Positions 12,145-23,261 of a stretch of 64,000 nucleotides of DNA are shown here, in pieces; within the stretch, counting starts at the first letter, position 1, and each line of letters begins with the position of its first letter. This DNA comes from Sindora glabra. Lineage: Eukaryota; Streptophyta; Magnoliopsida; Fabales; Fabaceae. The notes below the pieces were generated by a model. That model worked only from the letters and a program-made list of their open reading frames with translations, did no database searches and was not told where the DNA came from. The stretch covers positions 2,369,151 through 2,433,150 of the forward strand of contig CM035235.1 of assembly GCA_020226215.1 (NCBI GenBank), read 5' to 3'. Both the position numbers and the translations under genes were made by a program.

Positions 12145-12639
12145 TTGGTTTGGCCATGAATTATAGTTGGTTTTTTTGTATGAATTATGTATTCTTATCT
12201 CTAAATTCAACATATAAAAATTCTATACAAATAATATGCAGTTAATATATGCAAAATATAAATATTCTATGTGATTAATTTTGTTAACCTAATTTCATGC
12301 AATAGGCCTCATGTGATTAAATTCTACCGTCAATTTGTAAACCAATGTATATTAATAAGTACAAGTATTTTAGTAATTTTGGTTTTGCATAACTAATTGG
12401 TGATAATGTAAATATGTTGGTTGAGACAATGCAATTAAATTGAAATAAGAGGCCAAGGAGTACCTCTTTGTATAAACAAATAGAAATTGAAATCTATATG
12501 ATAAGTCATAGGGGTATTTGGCTTGTCTCATTTGTTGTGCCAAATAAGGCTCAACATGTTGATATGCCTTTTATTTATTCATTGATATAAAAGGGTCAAA
12601 ATTATTAGGCCAATTTTTTTAAGTGACAAGGAATATCCT

Positions 12640-13190
12640 ATGTATGTTAGTCATAGGTAGTTATTGGTTTCGATCAATGGTTTTCGACTACTATTAGTAT
12701 TGTATTTAGGTGGTACAAATGATTACATACTGACTTACAAGAGATTGGAAGATTTCATATGTATAAGTTACTTAAACTTGTTTCATTGGTCATCAAAGTG
12801 ATCATAAATTTGTGTTTGAATGTGTGTTTGAACGAGCTCTATCATGGAAAATATTGAATAGTTATTTATAACAAACTACATTATAAGGGTAAGGCATCTC
12901 ACATATTATAAATGTCCTTATCAAATTGATATGTTCAAAATTTCTAGTCTTAACTATTTTCTATGTCATAATAATATTGTTGTTATAGTCTTTTTTCAAA
13001 GTAATAATAAATTTGTCCATGTAAAGACTTCAATTTGAAATATTAGTTTGTAAGAGAGAAAATACGCAAGCATATTAGTTGTTTTTTACAAATTACATGT
13101 TCATGGATTCACTAACTAAAGGCTTAATGGTGAATATAAAGTATAATCATATGAATAATGTGAATTTGGCTACTTTTTGTATTTTAGGTT
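12640..13190 (+). pseudogene. Remnant of copia reverse transcriptase/RNase H
   Basis: Frame-shifted but readable pieces occur in the order expected for the C-terminal half of a copia polyprotein. The phrase GTNDYILTYKRLEDFIC (about 12,710-12,765) corresponds to the 'GT-YLTYKR' stretch ahead of RNase H. CHNNIVVIVFFQSNNKFVHV (about 12,967-13,025) corresponds to the 'CDN-AAV-FSKNN' stretch. LKY-stop-FVREKIRKHI and DSLTKGL (about 13,100) correspond to 'KHID-K---VRE-I' and 'ADPLTKGL'. Several stops and at least two frameshifts separate them, and the segment between about 12,770 and 12,960 has lost recognisable homology. It cannot be functional. The identification rests on motif order and spacing recognised from the family. 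Confidence 0.75.
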
Positions 13191-13690
13191 AGTGAGAGTT
13201 TTTATGATATTACTTTATTGATATTTCAAGATATATTTGAATGAAATATTCATATTATTACCATATATTTTATGCAAATTTTTTATTATGGTATATGAGA
13301 AAAGACATTAAGACCCTATCTCATCATTATAAGTAGAAATATTTAAACCTTGTTTCATTATAGTGTTAAGAATGTTAATTCTCAGTAAGCATTTTAGGTG
13401 AATGCTAAGAGCCACTATGCAAAAATTTACATATAATCACTTTAAAATCATATAAATCTTACAATACACATTTTAAAAAAATATCCTATAAAGATATTGA
13501 TTATTTTGGTTAACGAGGTGTAAACATTTAATATGTTTGAAATCAATATCCTTTCAAATATGATTATTTAATGTAATTAAATGCTTATGATCTTAAATAA
13601 GACTAATGGGTATAATAGTACTATTTCATATTAACATTAACATTTTTCAATGGCCATTATTAATAAACTATGTCGATGCAAGTATAAGAT

Positions 13691-14166
13691 TGTTAGTATT
13701 TTTTATGTGGACTCAACGTAATTTATAAATATAGAAATATTAATGTTAATGAGACCCTAAAAGGTAACAATTATTGAATGGATATAGATCCTATAATGAG
13801 CAAAATCCATGGTTTAGGTTTTATTATAAGGATCCTTACCTTACTAAGTCCCTTATTTTTCCACTCCACAGAAGAAAATTGTTGTCTTCTCACTCCTAGA
13901 GACATTAAAAGGTAGGTCTAGCTTAGAAAAGGTAGTTACTTACTTATGTGCTTTGATTTTAGGGATTAAAGACTATAGCATTAATTAAGGGTAGAAAGTG
14001 CTTGTCAAATGAATGAAATCATGAAAGATTCAAACCCTTATTAGATTAAATTTTGCAATTTCGATAATATATGATTACTTTTTTTTATTTTAATGATCAC
14101 ACAATCTCATACTATAATTCATAGTTAAAACTCGATAATTTAATTTAAAATCAAGATAATTCTTGT
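13691..14166 (+). repeat. 3' LTR of the copia element
   Basis: This is the second long direct repeat, about 2.06 kb downstream of the first and in the same orientation. The right edge is where similarity stops, after 'aaaatcaagataattcttg'. Confidence 0.78.
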
Positions 14167-14930
14167 TGATCTTTGTAATAACTTGTCTACAACATTGTTA
14201 GCATTTGCAAACCTTAGTTCTTTATTATCTACTTTAGATCTAAAATTATTTTTTAAATATGGATGATAAAAATACTTATATCTAAGGAGTCTTATCCAAA
14301 TTAATAAATACTTACCCAATAAATTTTACTCAAATTATACTTATTGCTTAATAATTTAAGTTTAGATATACCTATTAAATATATAATAAATCTTGAATCT
14401 TTTTTAAATATCTACTTTAATATTAATTCTTACAATGTATGAATCTATCTCTTATAAATATTCAATAGGTTTTAGATTTCTTTTGTTATTATATTAAACT
14501 TGTTTGAATAATATATTTAATAATTATCTTATTATTATATAAAAATTAATATTATCACATATATAAGAATATTGTGATAGTTAATTTAAGATAAATAATT
14601 TTAAAAATATTTAAATTTATATTAAATTATAAAATATTTTAAAATAATATTTATTATTTTATAATATTAGTTTATGCAATACTAGAGTATCTTGTGAATA
14701 TATAAATAAATAAACAAATAAATATCTATTAGTTGATCCAACACAACCTTTATTTAATAAAATCAATAATGACCTAACCCACATTTACCTTAAAGCTAAT
14801 ATAAATAGTATAAATGAGTCAAAATAAGAATGAATGTAAATAAGAAAATAGATATAATTCATAATTATCAAGTATAATTGTTATCAATAAGAAAAATATT
14901 TTTATTAAAAACTTTAAAAAATATATTTTT

Positions 14931-15211
14931 AGATAAAATTATTAATTTTATCCTTGAAATTATATTGTGCTAAAAAAATAGTCCCTAGATTATATTAAAT
15001 GCCTAATTTCATTCCTGAATAATTATCTATACATATAATTTTATCTTTACATATAGATGTTTAAGAATGAAATTATATATACAGATCTATAAGGAGGAAC
15101 GAAATTGTTTACATGAAGAATTATTCACGGACAAATTTGACCATTTAAAATAATTCAATGACTATTTTGTTAGTAATATACAATTTAATGACAAAATTGA
15201 TAATTTTATCT
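14931..15211. mobile_element. 281-bp foldback MITE
   Basis: The left end AGATAAAATTATTAATTTTA is inverted at the right end (AGATAAAATTATCAATTTTG when reverse-complemented). Pairing continues inward for about 100 bp through ATAGTCCCTAGATTATATTAAATG / ATAGTCATTGAATTATTTTAAATG and AATTTCATTCCTGAATAATT / AATTTGTCCGTGAATAATT. There is no ORF. No clear target duplication was seen, so the superfamily is open. Positions 15,212-16,140 hold AT-rich DNA; the 88-codon ORF at 15,252 has no recognisable features. Confidence 0.72.
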
Positions 15212-16227
15212 ATATAATTATTAGTAAATTCAAATGGATCCATTTTAGAAATTGGGTCTTGTCAAATTCATATTGAATATAGATCTTTATTGGATTCAAA
15301 ATAATGAATGCTTAATAAATTTAGATGTTAAGCTAGATCTATTTAAATCCGTTTCATTGCCATCCATATTTTTGAACAATATAAATTTAAAATACAGGTT
15401 CTATAAAATTGATTCAGACGATGAAAGTTCCATTTATGCTTCAAGATACTTAGATGGGTTTCAACAAAACAAAGTTTTCAATAAGAGTATACAACAGACT
15501 TCAGGTATCTCAATTTAGTTTTGAATTCAAAAGTACCAATTTAATTTTTAAATATTTTTTGTTTCAACTTACAATGTTGTAAAGGCGTTTTAGAGTCGTC
15601 TTGATACCAAAATTTAAGACTACATGAACTTTTAGAATTTAAGTTTTCTAATCTTCCAGATATCAGTTGTATCTGTCATAATTATTTTAGCTTAGGTTTT
15701 TATGCAGATAATTTTTAGAATGAATTATATTTTATCTACCTATTTTTTTCCATTTAATTTATCTATAATTTTAATTTTAATTATTAAAATTTATTTATTT
15801 ATAGTTTCAATCTTTTTACTTAAAAAAATTTCTCAATTTGATCTAATTTGATATTTATTCTTAAAATCATTTTACTTAAAAAAATTTCTAACACACGTGA
15901 AATATATATATATATTCCTTTTTAAATTTGAATTAATTGTTAAAAGGTATCAATGCCATGGGCTTTCATTTATTGTTCATATGTGTGTAAAATAAGATCG
16001 AGTTTGAGGAATAAAATATTATATGCATTTTATGTGTTTTTTTCGTAGTTTAAGCATTGAATATATCATATTAATCTATTAATATTAACTGTAAAATCAC
16101 TGCTTGAATTTATGTCATTTTTTATTTTAAGTATTAGTGCCCAAATTTGGCTTCTCTGGACTCCTCTAGCATTTTTTTTCTGTCGCGCCAATTACCGGGT
16201 TCAGGTCGGGTAGAATCAGACCCATAA

Positions 16228-16236
16228 TATAAAAAG
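16228..16236 (+). promoter_or_regulatory. Likely TATA box of RPP30
   Basis: TATAAAAAG lies 56 bp before the start codon. This predicts a transcript start near 16,260 and a very short 5' leader. A GC-richer stretch with CGCGCCAATT sits just upstream (about 16,184-16,193). Confidence 0.5.
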
Positions 16237-16291
16237 TTGTATCATGTTGTCAAAACTCTAAACCCTCCTTTGCGTTCTCTTGCCAACACCC

Positions 16292-19200
16292 ATGGCTTTC
16301 TTCGACCTGAATTTGCCGTTGCCGGAAACCTCACTGGCCGACAAGAGTAGACGCACGAAGCTAGTGGTGAAGGCTATGGAGCTGGGTTACACTGGAATTG
16401 CTTACAACCGTACAATCAAGGGCGTGATGTCTGATCAACACCGTTGCTCCATCCCTCTGCTTTCACTATCTTCTCTCCTCAAGGTTGCTCCTTCTCTTTC
16501 CATGTCTGCTAAGCTCCACCGTGACCTTCTTGGAATCCCATCCTCAACTCCATTCCGTCAATATACGCGCCTCACTGTTTGCGTTGATAGCTCCTCACAG
16601 GCTCAAGCTCTGAATTCGGGTAATCCAATTTTGAGGACGTATGATTTGGTGGCTGTAAGGCCATTAAATCAGAATGCGTTTGAGCAAGCCTGTGAGAGAA
16701 TGGAGGTTTGTGAATTTCTCATGTTTTAGACAGTTTATTGCGTTATCGTTCTGATGAATATGCATTAGATTGATAATGAGGACGTCCCTGTTGTTAGGTA
16801 GTTTGCCTCAGTTTAATTGCTGTAGAAATTTTAAGCAATCCAGCAAGATAAGAGAGAATAATGTATCACATTCAATGCTTTTGATCAATTATCAGGACCT
16901 CCCTCTTTTTAGTTAGTTGTCTCAGTTTAATTCCCGAAGAAAGTTTAAGCAATCTGAACAAGATAAGAGAGAATGATGTATAAAAATTCAATGTTTGTTC
17001 GAGTCTTATAATATTTAAAGACCAATCTATTGTTATTATATGGTTTTCAAAGGTTGGAATGCTAATTTTCAAAATCTTTGTAGGTAGATATTATTTCAAT
17101 TGATTTCTCCCAAAAGCTGCCCTTCAGATTGAAGCAGCCTATGGTTAAAGCAGCTGTTGAGGTTAGTTCTTGTTTGTATCTATTACTTTTTAGTTTTCAA
17201 CCTTATACTTCTGAAATGTAAATGAATGTACGCTTTTTTCATATGCAGAGAGGAGTGTATTTTGAAGTTGCATACTCTGGTCTTGTTACAGACGTTCAAC
17301 TAGGTAGACAGTTGATAACCAATGCTAAGGTGATGAAGACTTTGGATTTATCTAAAATTCTAGTCTATATCTGAGTGAGTGCATCGGAAATATTGGATAA
17401 TCAAATTATTTACTTATAATTGGATTTTCCATATTGTCGTAATGGATGGATAAGTTGTAATCACTTGTGATGACACAATCTGGATTGGACCTTGTTTGCA
17501 TTCAAGCATTGGATTAGAGTTTTGTCACACACATACCACCTTTCAGTTCAACCAAATATGATAAGTAGTGTCATTGATAGGACTTGGGTGCTCTCAGAAG
17601 TCTGTATGATCATTTGTGTAGATTATCATTTATTTATGCAAATTTGGCCAATGTGGGCTTGTATATTATATCTTACCGAAATTGGTTTTAGCATTTATTC
17701 AATGACATTGGAAAATGATATATATGTTCCTTTGAATGTTGAATTTTGTTAATTGAATCAATTATAGGCTGTTTATATTTTTGTGTAAGCCATGATTATT
17801 ATAGTCTTTCAATATTTGAGAGGTCAAAATTACTTTCATGTATACTGGTGGATTTAAATTGTAACCTAATGTTGTAAGTGCATCTCTAAAAGTATATGTT
17901 TAAGTATTCTTCATTTATTCTTAATTTATTAAGACATGTGCAAACTAAACCTGCAGTTGTTGGTGGATTGGACTCGTGGTAGAAGCATCATATTATCAAG
18001 TGCTGCTGCTACTGTTAATGAACTCAGAGGGCCTTATGATGTTGCAAACTTGTCATTATTACTGGGGCTCTCTAAAGAGCGAGCAAAAGCAGCTATTTCC
18101 AAAAACTGTAGGTATGGCAAACTGATAAACAAAAATTCTAAAAAAATGTTTGGTTCTGCTGTACCAATATTTAATTTGCTAATAACATTGTAAATGGTTT
18201 GCAGGACTCTTGTAGCCAAAGCATTGAGGAAAAAGAAATTTTACAAGGAAGCAATAAGAGTAGAAGTTATGTCCTCAGATGCAAAATCACACTCTAAGGA
18301 AGCTCACTACAGAGAGTTGCTTAAGTGGGATCCTATCTCCAGTGGTGAAGGTGATCTACTGTTGGATGACTTGGCAAAGTCTTTCTCCGCCTCTTCTAAG
18401 GAATTGAAACCTGCCAAAGCCATTGACTTTGTGTCAGTGATTGACAGCATTCCATCTCATGGTTTTCAATTCAAGGATTTCATGTCTCCAAGTAATGTCT
18501 CACGCTTCCCAAATAATAATGACAATTGTGTGCCTGCTATCATAGTAGATCAGTCAACAGATGTGGTTGACAATTCAGCTAGGCAGCTCAACCCAGTTGA
18601 TGTTTGTCATAAACTGGATGAAGGCTCATTATCTGATACCCCAACAAGATCTCAAGCTCTCAATTGTGACAATTTTATTGAAAAAGATACACTTATTGAT
18701 ACTACTGCATGTTTAGATTTAGATGAAGGAAAGAAGTCACCTGGAGTAAGTGCGACCAAGTCAACATTCAAACATGTCAACGGTGCAGATTTAAATCCTG
18801 CCCCTGTAGAAGCAAAAAGACATGATTTGCAATCAGATAAAAGCATCCTAAGTACTGCATTGGATGTTCTAATACCAGAAGAGAATGAGAAACTGCACTC
18901 GTCTTCCACAGATGCCACACTAGATGAGGCACCCAAGATTAATGATAAAGTAGAAATCCCAACCCCTTCTATGGACATTAATTTTCTTGCCTTTCCATAT
19001 GATAAGCATCAGAAGGAGAAAGGCTCCGAGATTGGTTTAACACAAGTTGCCAAGATGGATGAAGCATTTCTAAAGGAGGATGTTGATGTTGCAAAGCATA
19101 CAGTCTTGCAGAAAAAGACAACTATTAATGAAAATTCAATGAAGGATCAACTGCTCAACCCACTTGAAAATGCTGCAGCTGAACTTGATAAGTTGTCCCA

Positions 19201-20289
19201 GCAAATGCCACATGACCAGATGAAAATGGAACATGATTCGTTGGTTACGACATATCTATCTTCTGATGTGCCTATGGATGATCAAAAGCATGTTGAAGCA
19301 ACCACTGACTCCGATCGATTTACCTTGGCTAAGTCTGTATCAGGTACCTGTCCATCAGACTTTAGCATCTATTTGGTTTTTGAAGCTAAGTGTTTTGATT
19401 TTCTTTCCCACCACACATGTACGCACATGCACACATTCACTCAACGATGGACTGTTTTGAAGCAAGGAAAATGAAGGGGAAAGTAGGGAAATTGAAGGTT
19501 GTCTTTCCAATTTTACATTTTAGTGTCGTAGGTATTATTTCTCTTCATTACAAGTGAATCTTATGGATGTTTTCCTAGTTTCCTTGCAATTTTGCTTTGT
19601 TAGATATTGAGTTATGAGATCTTGCAAGATGAAATAATTGATTTGTATTCACCCCCTTATTTGCACGGAATTGGTCATCAATAGCTTAAAATTGCTGTCA
19701 ACCTGAAAATTTGTTTGGCACTGTTGAACATCACTTTTTAATATTGAAGCTGTAACAAGTGAAATCTAAATCTAACCAAAGATGAGTTTCTTGCGTACAA
19801 GTGATTGGTTATGTTCAATACTTCAATTTTTAGCTAGTGGTTGGTTTTTCAATTAATAATGTTCGCATCTTTGTACTTTCCCCTCTAAGCTCTGCCAAGA
19901 ACCGAACCAATTAATCCTCATTGCTTAACAAGGTACTTGGTACAGTACCCCTAGGGTTACAAAACATGAAGTGATGTAGTATGCTTCAAAACCATTAAAT
20001 TGAAATTATTTAATCACAATTGTCTACTTTTTTATGAATGTGAGTAAACAATTTCAATCTTATAATCTTTGGAATTGGCACATCCCTCTGGATTTTGAAA
20101 TTCTTGCCTTCTTGGGCACTATATAATTCACCAATGAATGATGATGTGCTACATGTTTCAATCTATGCAGGTGGCCCGAGAGTGAAGCGGAGGACGTCTC
20201 AACTGGCACTTCAGTTTCCTTTCAAACGTTTCCTGAATCCGATACCTTTCAAGAAGAAAGCTAAGAAAAAAAGAACTAAGAGAACATAA
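16292..20289 (+). CDS. RPP30: RNase P/MRP protein subunit Rpp30 (GAF1-like), six exons
   Basis: The gene encodes the p30 subunit of RNase P/MRP, which processes pre-tRNA and pre-rRNA in the nucleus. The exons I deduce from GT-AG sites and unbroken phase are 16292-16705, 17084-17161, 17249-17329, 17957-18111, 18205-19343 and 20171-20289, giving about 661 residues. The family signature is clear: MAFFDLNLPLP at the N-terminus, ELGYTGIAYNRT (about 30-41), YDLVAVRPLNQNAFEQAC (about 117-134), VDIISIDFSQKLPFRLK (139-155) and RGVYFEVAYSGLV (165-177), the TIM-barrel (PHP-like) p30 domain. It ends in exon 5, near the basic ALRKKKFYKEAI (about 248-259). The remaining ~360 residues are Ser/Asp/Lys-rich and look disordered. 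The last exon adds a strongly basic tail (FKKKAKKKRTKRT) that looks like a nuclear/nucleolar signal. I chose the ATG at 16292; an in-frame TTG at 16280 is not plausible. The Arabidopsis homologue is about 80 residues shorter, by memory. No breaks are seen. Confidence 0.93.
16776..16996 (+). repeat. ~117-bp tandem duplication inside RPP30 intron 1
   Basis: Copies at about 16,776 and 16,893 share 'GGACSTCCCT', 'CTCAGTTTAATT', 'AAGCAATC' and 'AAGATAAGAGAGAATRATGTAT', with roughly 80% identity by eye. It is non-coding and lies between exon 1 and exon 2. Confidence 0.7.
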
Positions 20290-20470
20290 CGGTGCAGGCT
20301 TCCTTTTTAAAAAGGATAGAATATGCTATACCTTCACTGTCTGACACTTACCCATTTAACCTTAAAAGTTGATATTCAACTCCCATAAAATTTTAGCTTA
20401 AAATGGAATCATTACTCCAAATGATATTAATGACGAAACCTTTTGAAGTTTGATCCACTTATGCAAATTA

Positions 20471-20602
20471 ACGCTTGGCTTTCTTAGCAATAAAGTCATC
20501 ATCTCTTGCATCCCTGACATTTGCAACAATGGCGAGTGGTGGGTTCTTCGGGCGAAATCCCAATGGCAAAATTGAGGGAACCTTCGATGGGGGGCTTTTC
20601 AT
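20471..20602 (-). pseudogene. Exon-like ORF, possible last exon of an unknown gene
   Basis: On the minus strand an open frame of 43 codons runs into a stop (TAA at 20471-20473). It begins right after a good-looking 3' splice site, a pyrimidine/T-rich run followed by CCTTGCAG at about 20,603-20,610. The peptide starts MKSPPSKVPSIL, has GFRPKNPPLAIVANV in the middle and ends RDARDDDFIAKKAKR. Composition and codon use look protein-like and the block is much richer in GC than its surroundings. I do not recognise the family. Searching upstream on the minus strand (20,620-21,400) I see no partner exon, so it may be a gene relic or a captured fragment. The opposite strand is also open here (20,475-20,720), so chance cannot be excluded. 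Confidence 0.35.
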
Positions 20603-20610
20603 TCTGCAAG

Positions 20611-21420
20611 GAGGTTTCATTTTTTTTCCCCTCCTTTTTTTATTTTGTTGGGGGCGGGGGGTAGGGGGATTAGAAATAGTGACGTGGAAAGATAGTACTT
20701 TAAGATTTGTTTTGCATTAGATGATATATTTTGATCATTTAAATTATCATGTATTCTTCTAAACTTCTTATAGTTTTGGTTTTTATAATTTTTTGCTTTT
20801 TTTTTTTAAATAGAACTATTGTAACTCACTTATATAATGCAGTTCTGCTAGAGATATAGTGGAGGAAGTTATGCTCATATATGTTCGGGAGTAATTTTAA
20901 TAAATTCAGATTGTAATTTTTTTAAATTCGATAGTAATTATTTTAAATTTAGATAATAACTTTATAATAAGAATTTTAAAATGTTTTTCACTTCTGCACT
21001 TCTCATTAGATAAAATTACTATTTAAATTTAAAAAATTTACTACCAGTGAGACACATGGACATGATTCCTTCTTTCTAGCCCTTATTTTTGTGTGTGTGT
21101 GTAATGAGAAGAATACCATTTGATTCTTGGATGTTCGTGAACTGGTGAACTTGTGCCTCCGAGTCTGCGACGTGATTGATAATAGCTCATCGAGAAAGAA
21201 AAATGACGAAATCTCGGTGTTTTAGAAAATTATCTTGCAACTTGGGCAAACCTAAAAAAAAAAAAAATTGAAAATATAAAATTATGTTAAAATTAACATT
21301 TGCTTGTTGATTTTATTCAACTTAAAATTTTATTGGATTAAGTATCAGGTTTTAAAATTGTGATAGCTAGGTTGATAATGGAGCAAAGGTAAAGGGGGTT
21401 TTTTGATCGTAACACGCCTT
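20611..21420. other. Intergenic DNA, no gene seen
   Basis: The stretch holds a G-run (about 20,650-20,670), AT-rich DNA and a short GT microsatellite at about 21,091-21,101. I see no gene here. Confidence 0.4.
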
Positions 21421-23261
21421 TTGAAAAAAAAATTCCCCATATTCTGCACAGCCAAAATTATTTTCCAGACTGCTTGATTTATTTATTTTTTTAATTTTCA
21501 ACTGATCACGAGGAGAGGAACTCCTTGATCGACTGCTGACCCGCCCCTTTGATTAGAATTAATCAATTTTTAATTCATTTTAATTTAACCTATTTTTTAT
21601 TTTATTTAATTTATACTTAATTTTTTTATTTGAATTTGGACCTATTTTTTTAATTTTACTTATTTTTAATTTGTTACCTTATTTTTATTTTATTTTTAAT
21701 TTTCTACATTTTAAATGTTTTTTTATACTAATTATTCAAGGTTTTAAATAATAATTAATAATTTTATCAACTCTCATAATATTGTATAATATATATATAA
21801 TATAATAAAATTAGTAACTATTAAAAGATTGTTGAAATAATTAAATTCTCAATAAATACAGATTTTTACTTATTTTCTTGTAAATTTATTAGTTGGAAGA
21901 TTTAAATTATAAAATTAAATTTTTAAATAATATTTTATCATAATATGATTATATATCTATAAAAAACTTTAATTAAACATGAAATTAAAATATAATCTGT
22001 ATCATGAAAATAAATATTTTATTAGTAAACTATATTAATCCACAATGTAATACAATTTAATTTATAAAAAATTAATTACATATAGATTATATATTTTTGA
22101 GAAATTATTAAATAAAAATCATAATATTATAATACGTTATTTATTTTTCATTTTTTCACATAACATTTATGTTATATAAATAATAAAAATAAAGTATGCA
22201 TAAAAATTTTAATTAAATACTTGAAAATAATGTACTGAATTTTATGCAAAAAATTATTAAAAATTAATATATTATAATATTATAATTCTTATGTAAAAAT
22301 TAAAAAATACATCATTTAATAAAATGTTTAATTAATTATAGTAGTGGAATATTAAGTATAAGTTTAGTAAAATTTAAAATTTAATTTGTAAATTTTAAAT
22401 TTCTAAAGTTAAACGGTGCAAAATTTAATTATTTTAAAATAAGTTTAAGGTGATATTTGATTTTAACATTCAAAAATTGATAATTAAAATAATTTTAGAT
22501 TAATAATTTAGGCTCTACTAGTTTTATTAGATAATATTTTTTATAAAAAAAATCATAAATATATATTGATAAAGGAGTAATATAATACTTCTATTCATGA
22601 TTATTAAAAATAGTACATAAAGTTATATTAATAAAAGAAAGCAAGTTCCGTTAAGGAAAAAAAAAGATACTTTGCTAAATTATTCATATTTAATATTAAG
22701 TGAATAAAATATTCTATCTTATCTTTTTATTTTATAACTTTGTTCTATAAAAAGTATTTCCTGTCAGAACAAATGGAGCTTTGGAAGGAAAAGTAATTGA
22801 AGGTTAAATATATAAAATATAAATATTTATTTTCAATTAAATTAAAATTACATGCATTTTAATATTTTCATATCATCTAAAAATATTTTTTATAATTAAA
22901 TGTCTTACTTGAAAGGGCAAATAACCTACACAGGCAAAATAAAAGAAAAACAATGAGCTTTCGAATAGAGCTTCTCAACTAGAGAGGCATAATGCAACAA
23001 GACTAAGTAGTATCAAGGAGTTCCACGAGTTGCATAGTGTGTATATATAGAGGTGTTTCATAGGCAAACAAGTTAGAGCAACTCATGACTAATCAAGATT
23101 TAATCACGAAATGAGCCCAATTGTGACCATTACCTAATTGATCACGGAATCTCCCTCCCTATCATTAGAGAAAAATTAAAAAAATACATAAATAAATTAA
23201 GCATTTTGAAAAATAATTTTGGTTGCGTAAAGTATGGGGAATTTTTTTTTTTTTTTTGAAA
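21421..23261. mobile_element. Non-autonomous Mutator-like element with ~85-bp terminal inverted repeats
   Basis: The left end (21421-21500: TTGAAAAAAAAATTCCCCAT, then TCTGCACAGCCAAAATTATTTT) is the inverse of the right end (23171-23261: AAATAATTTTGGTTGCGTAA, then TATGGGGAA and a T-run to TTGAA). The ~1.67 kb interior has no transposase and is AT-rich. Subterminal stretches contain TGATCACG on the left (21,503) and TTGATCACGG on the right (23,137). The terminal repeat resembles those of the PMD-carrying MULE at 47-56 kb and the solo end at 32.6 kb, so this is probably a deletion relative mobilised by the same transposase. I did not find a clean 9-11 bp target duplication, so the exact ends may be off by several bases. 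Confidence 0.68.

Larger units (their letters stand above)
11632..14166 (+). mobile_element. Decayed, internally deleted Ty1/copia LTR retrotransposon
   Basis: Two direct repeats (11632-~12130 and 13691-~14166) match along their length and start TGCTAGTAC/TGTTAGTAT, as LTRs do. Immediately after the first lies TGGTATCAAAGC (12133-12144), one mismatch from the usual plant primer-binding site for initiator Met-tRNA (TGGTATCAGAGC). The interior is only about 1.55 kb, too short for a full copia element. It keeps a broken reverse transcriptase end and RNase H segment (see 12,640-13,190). Gag, protease and integrase are absent. LTR divergence is high, with a ~50-bp indel near the 5' end, so the insertion is old. 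I found no exact 5-bp target duplication. Confidence 0.8.

Noticed and set aside
15252..15518. 88-codon plus-strand ORF
   Set aside because: No domain, AT-driven composition and no splice partners.
16280..16291. In-frame TTG start upstream of the RPP30 ATG
   Set aside because: A proper ATG at 16,292 begins the conserved MAFFDLN; TTG is not a credible plant start here.
17492..17752. 86-codon plus-strand ORF within RPP30 intron 3
   Set aside because: It lies wholly in an intron with good splice sites and has no domain.
18652..18978. Minus-strand 108-codon ORF opposite RPP30 exon 5
   Set aside because: It is a shadow of the real coding strand.
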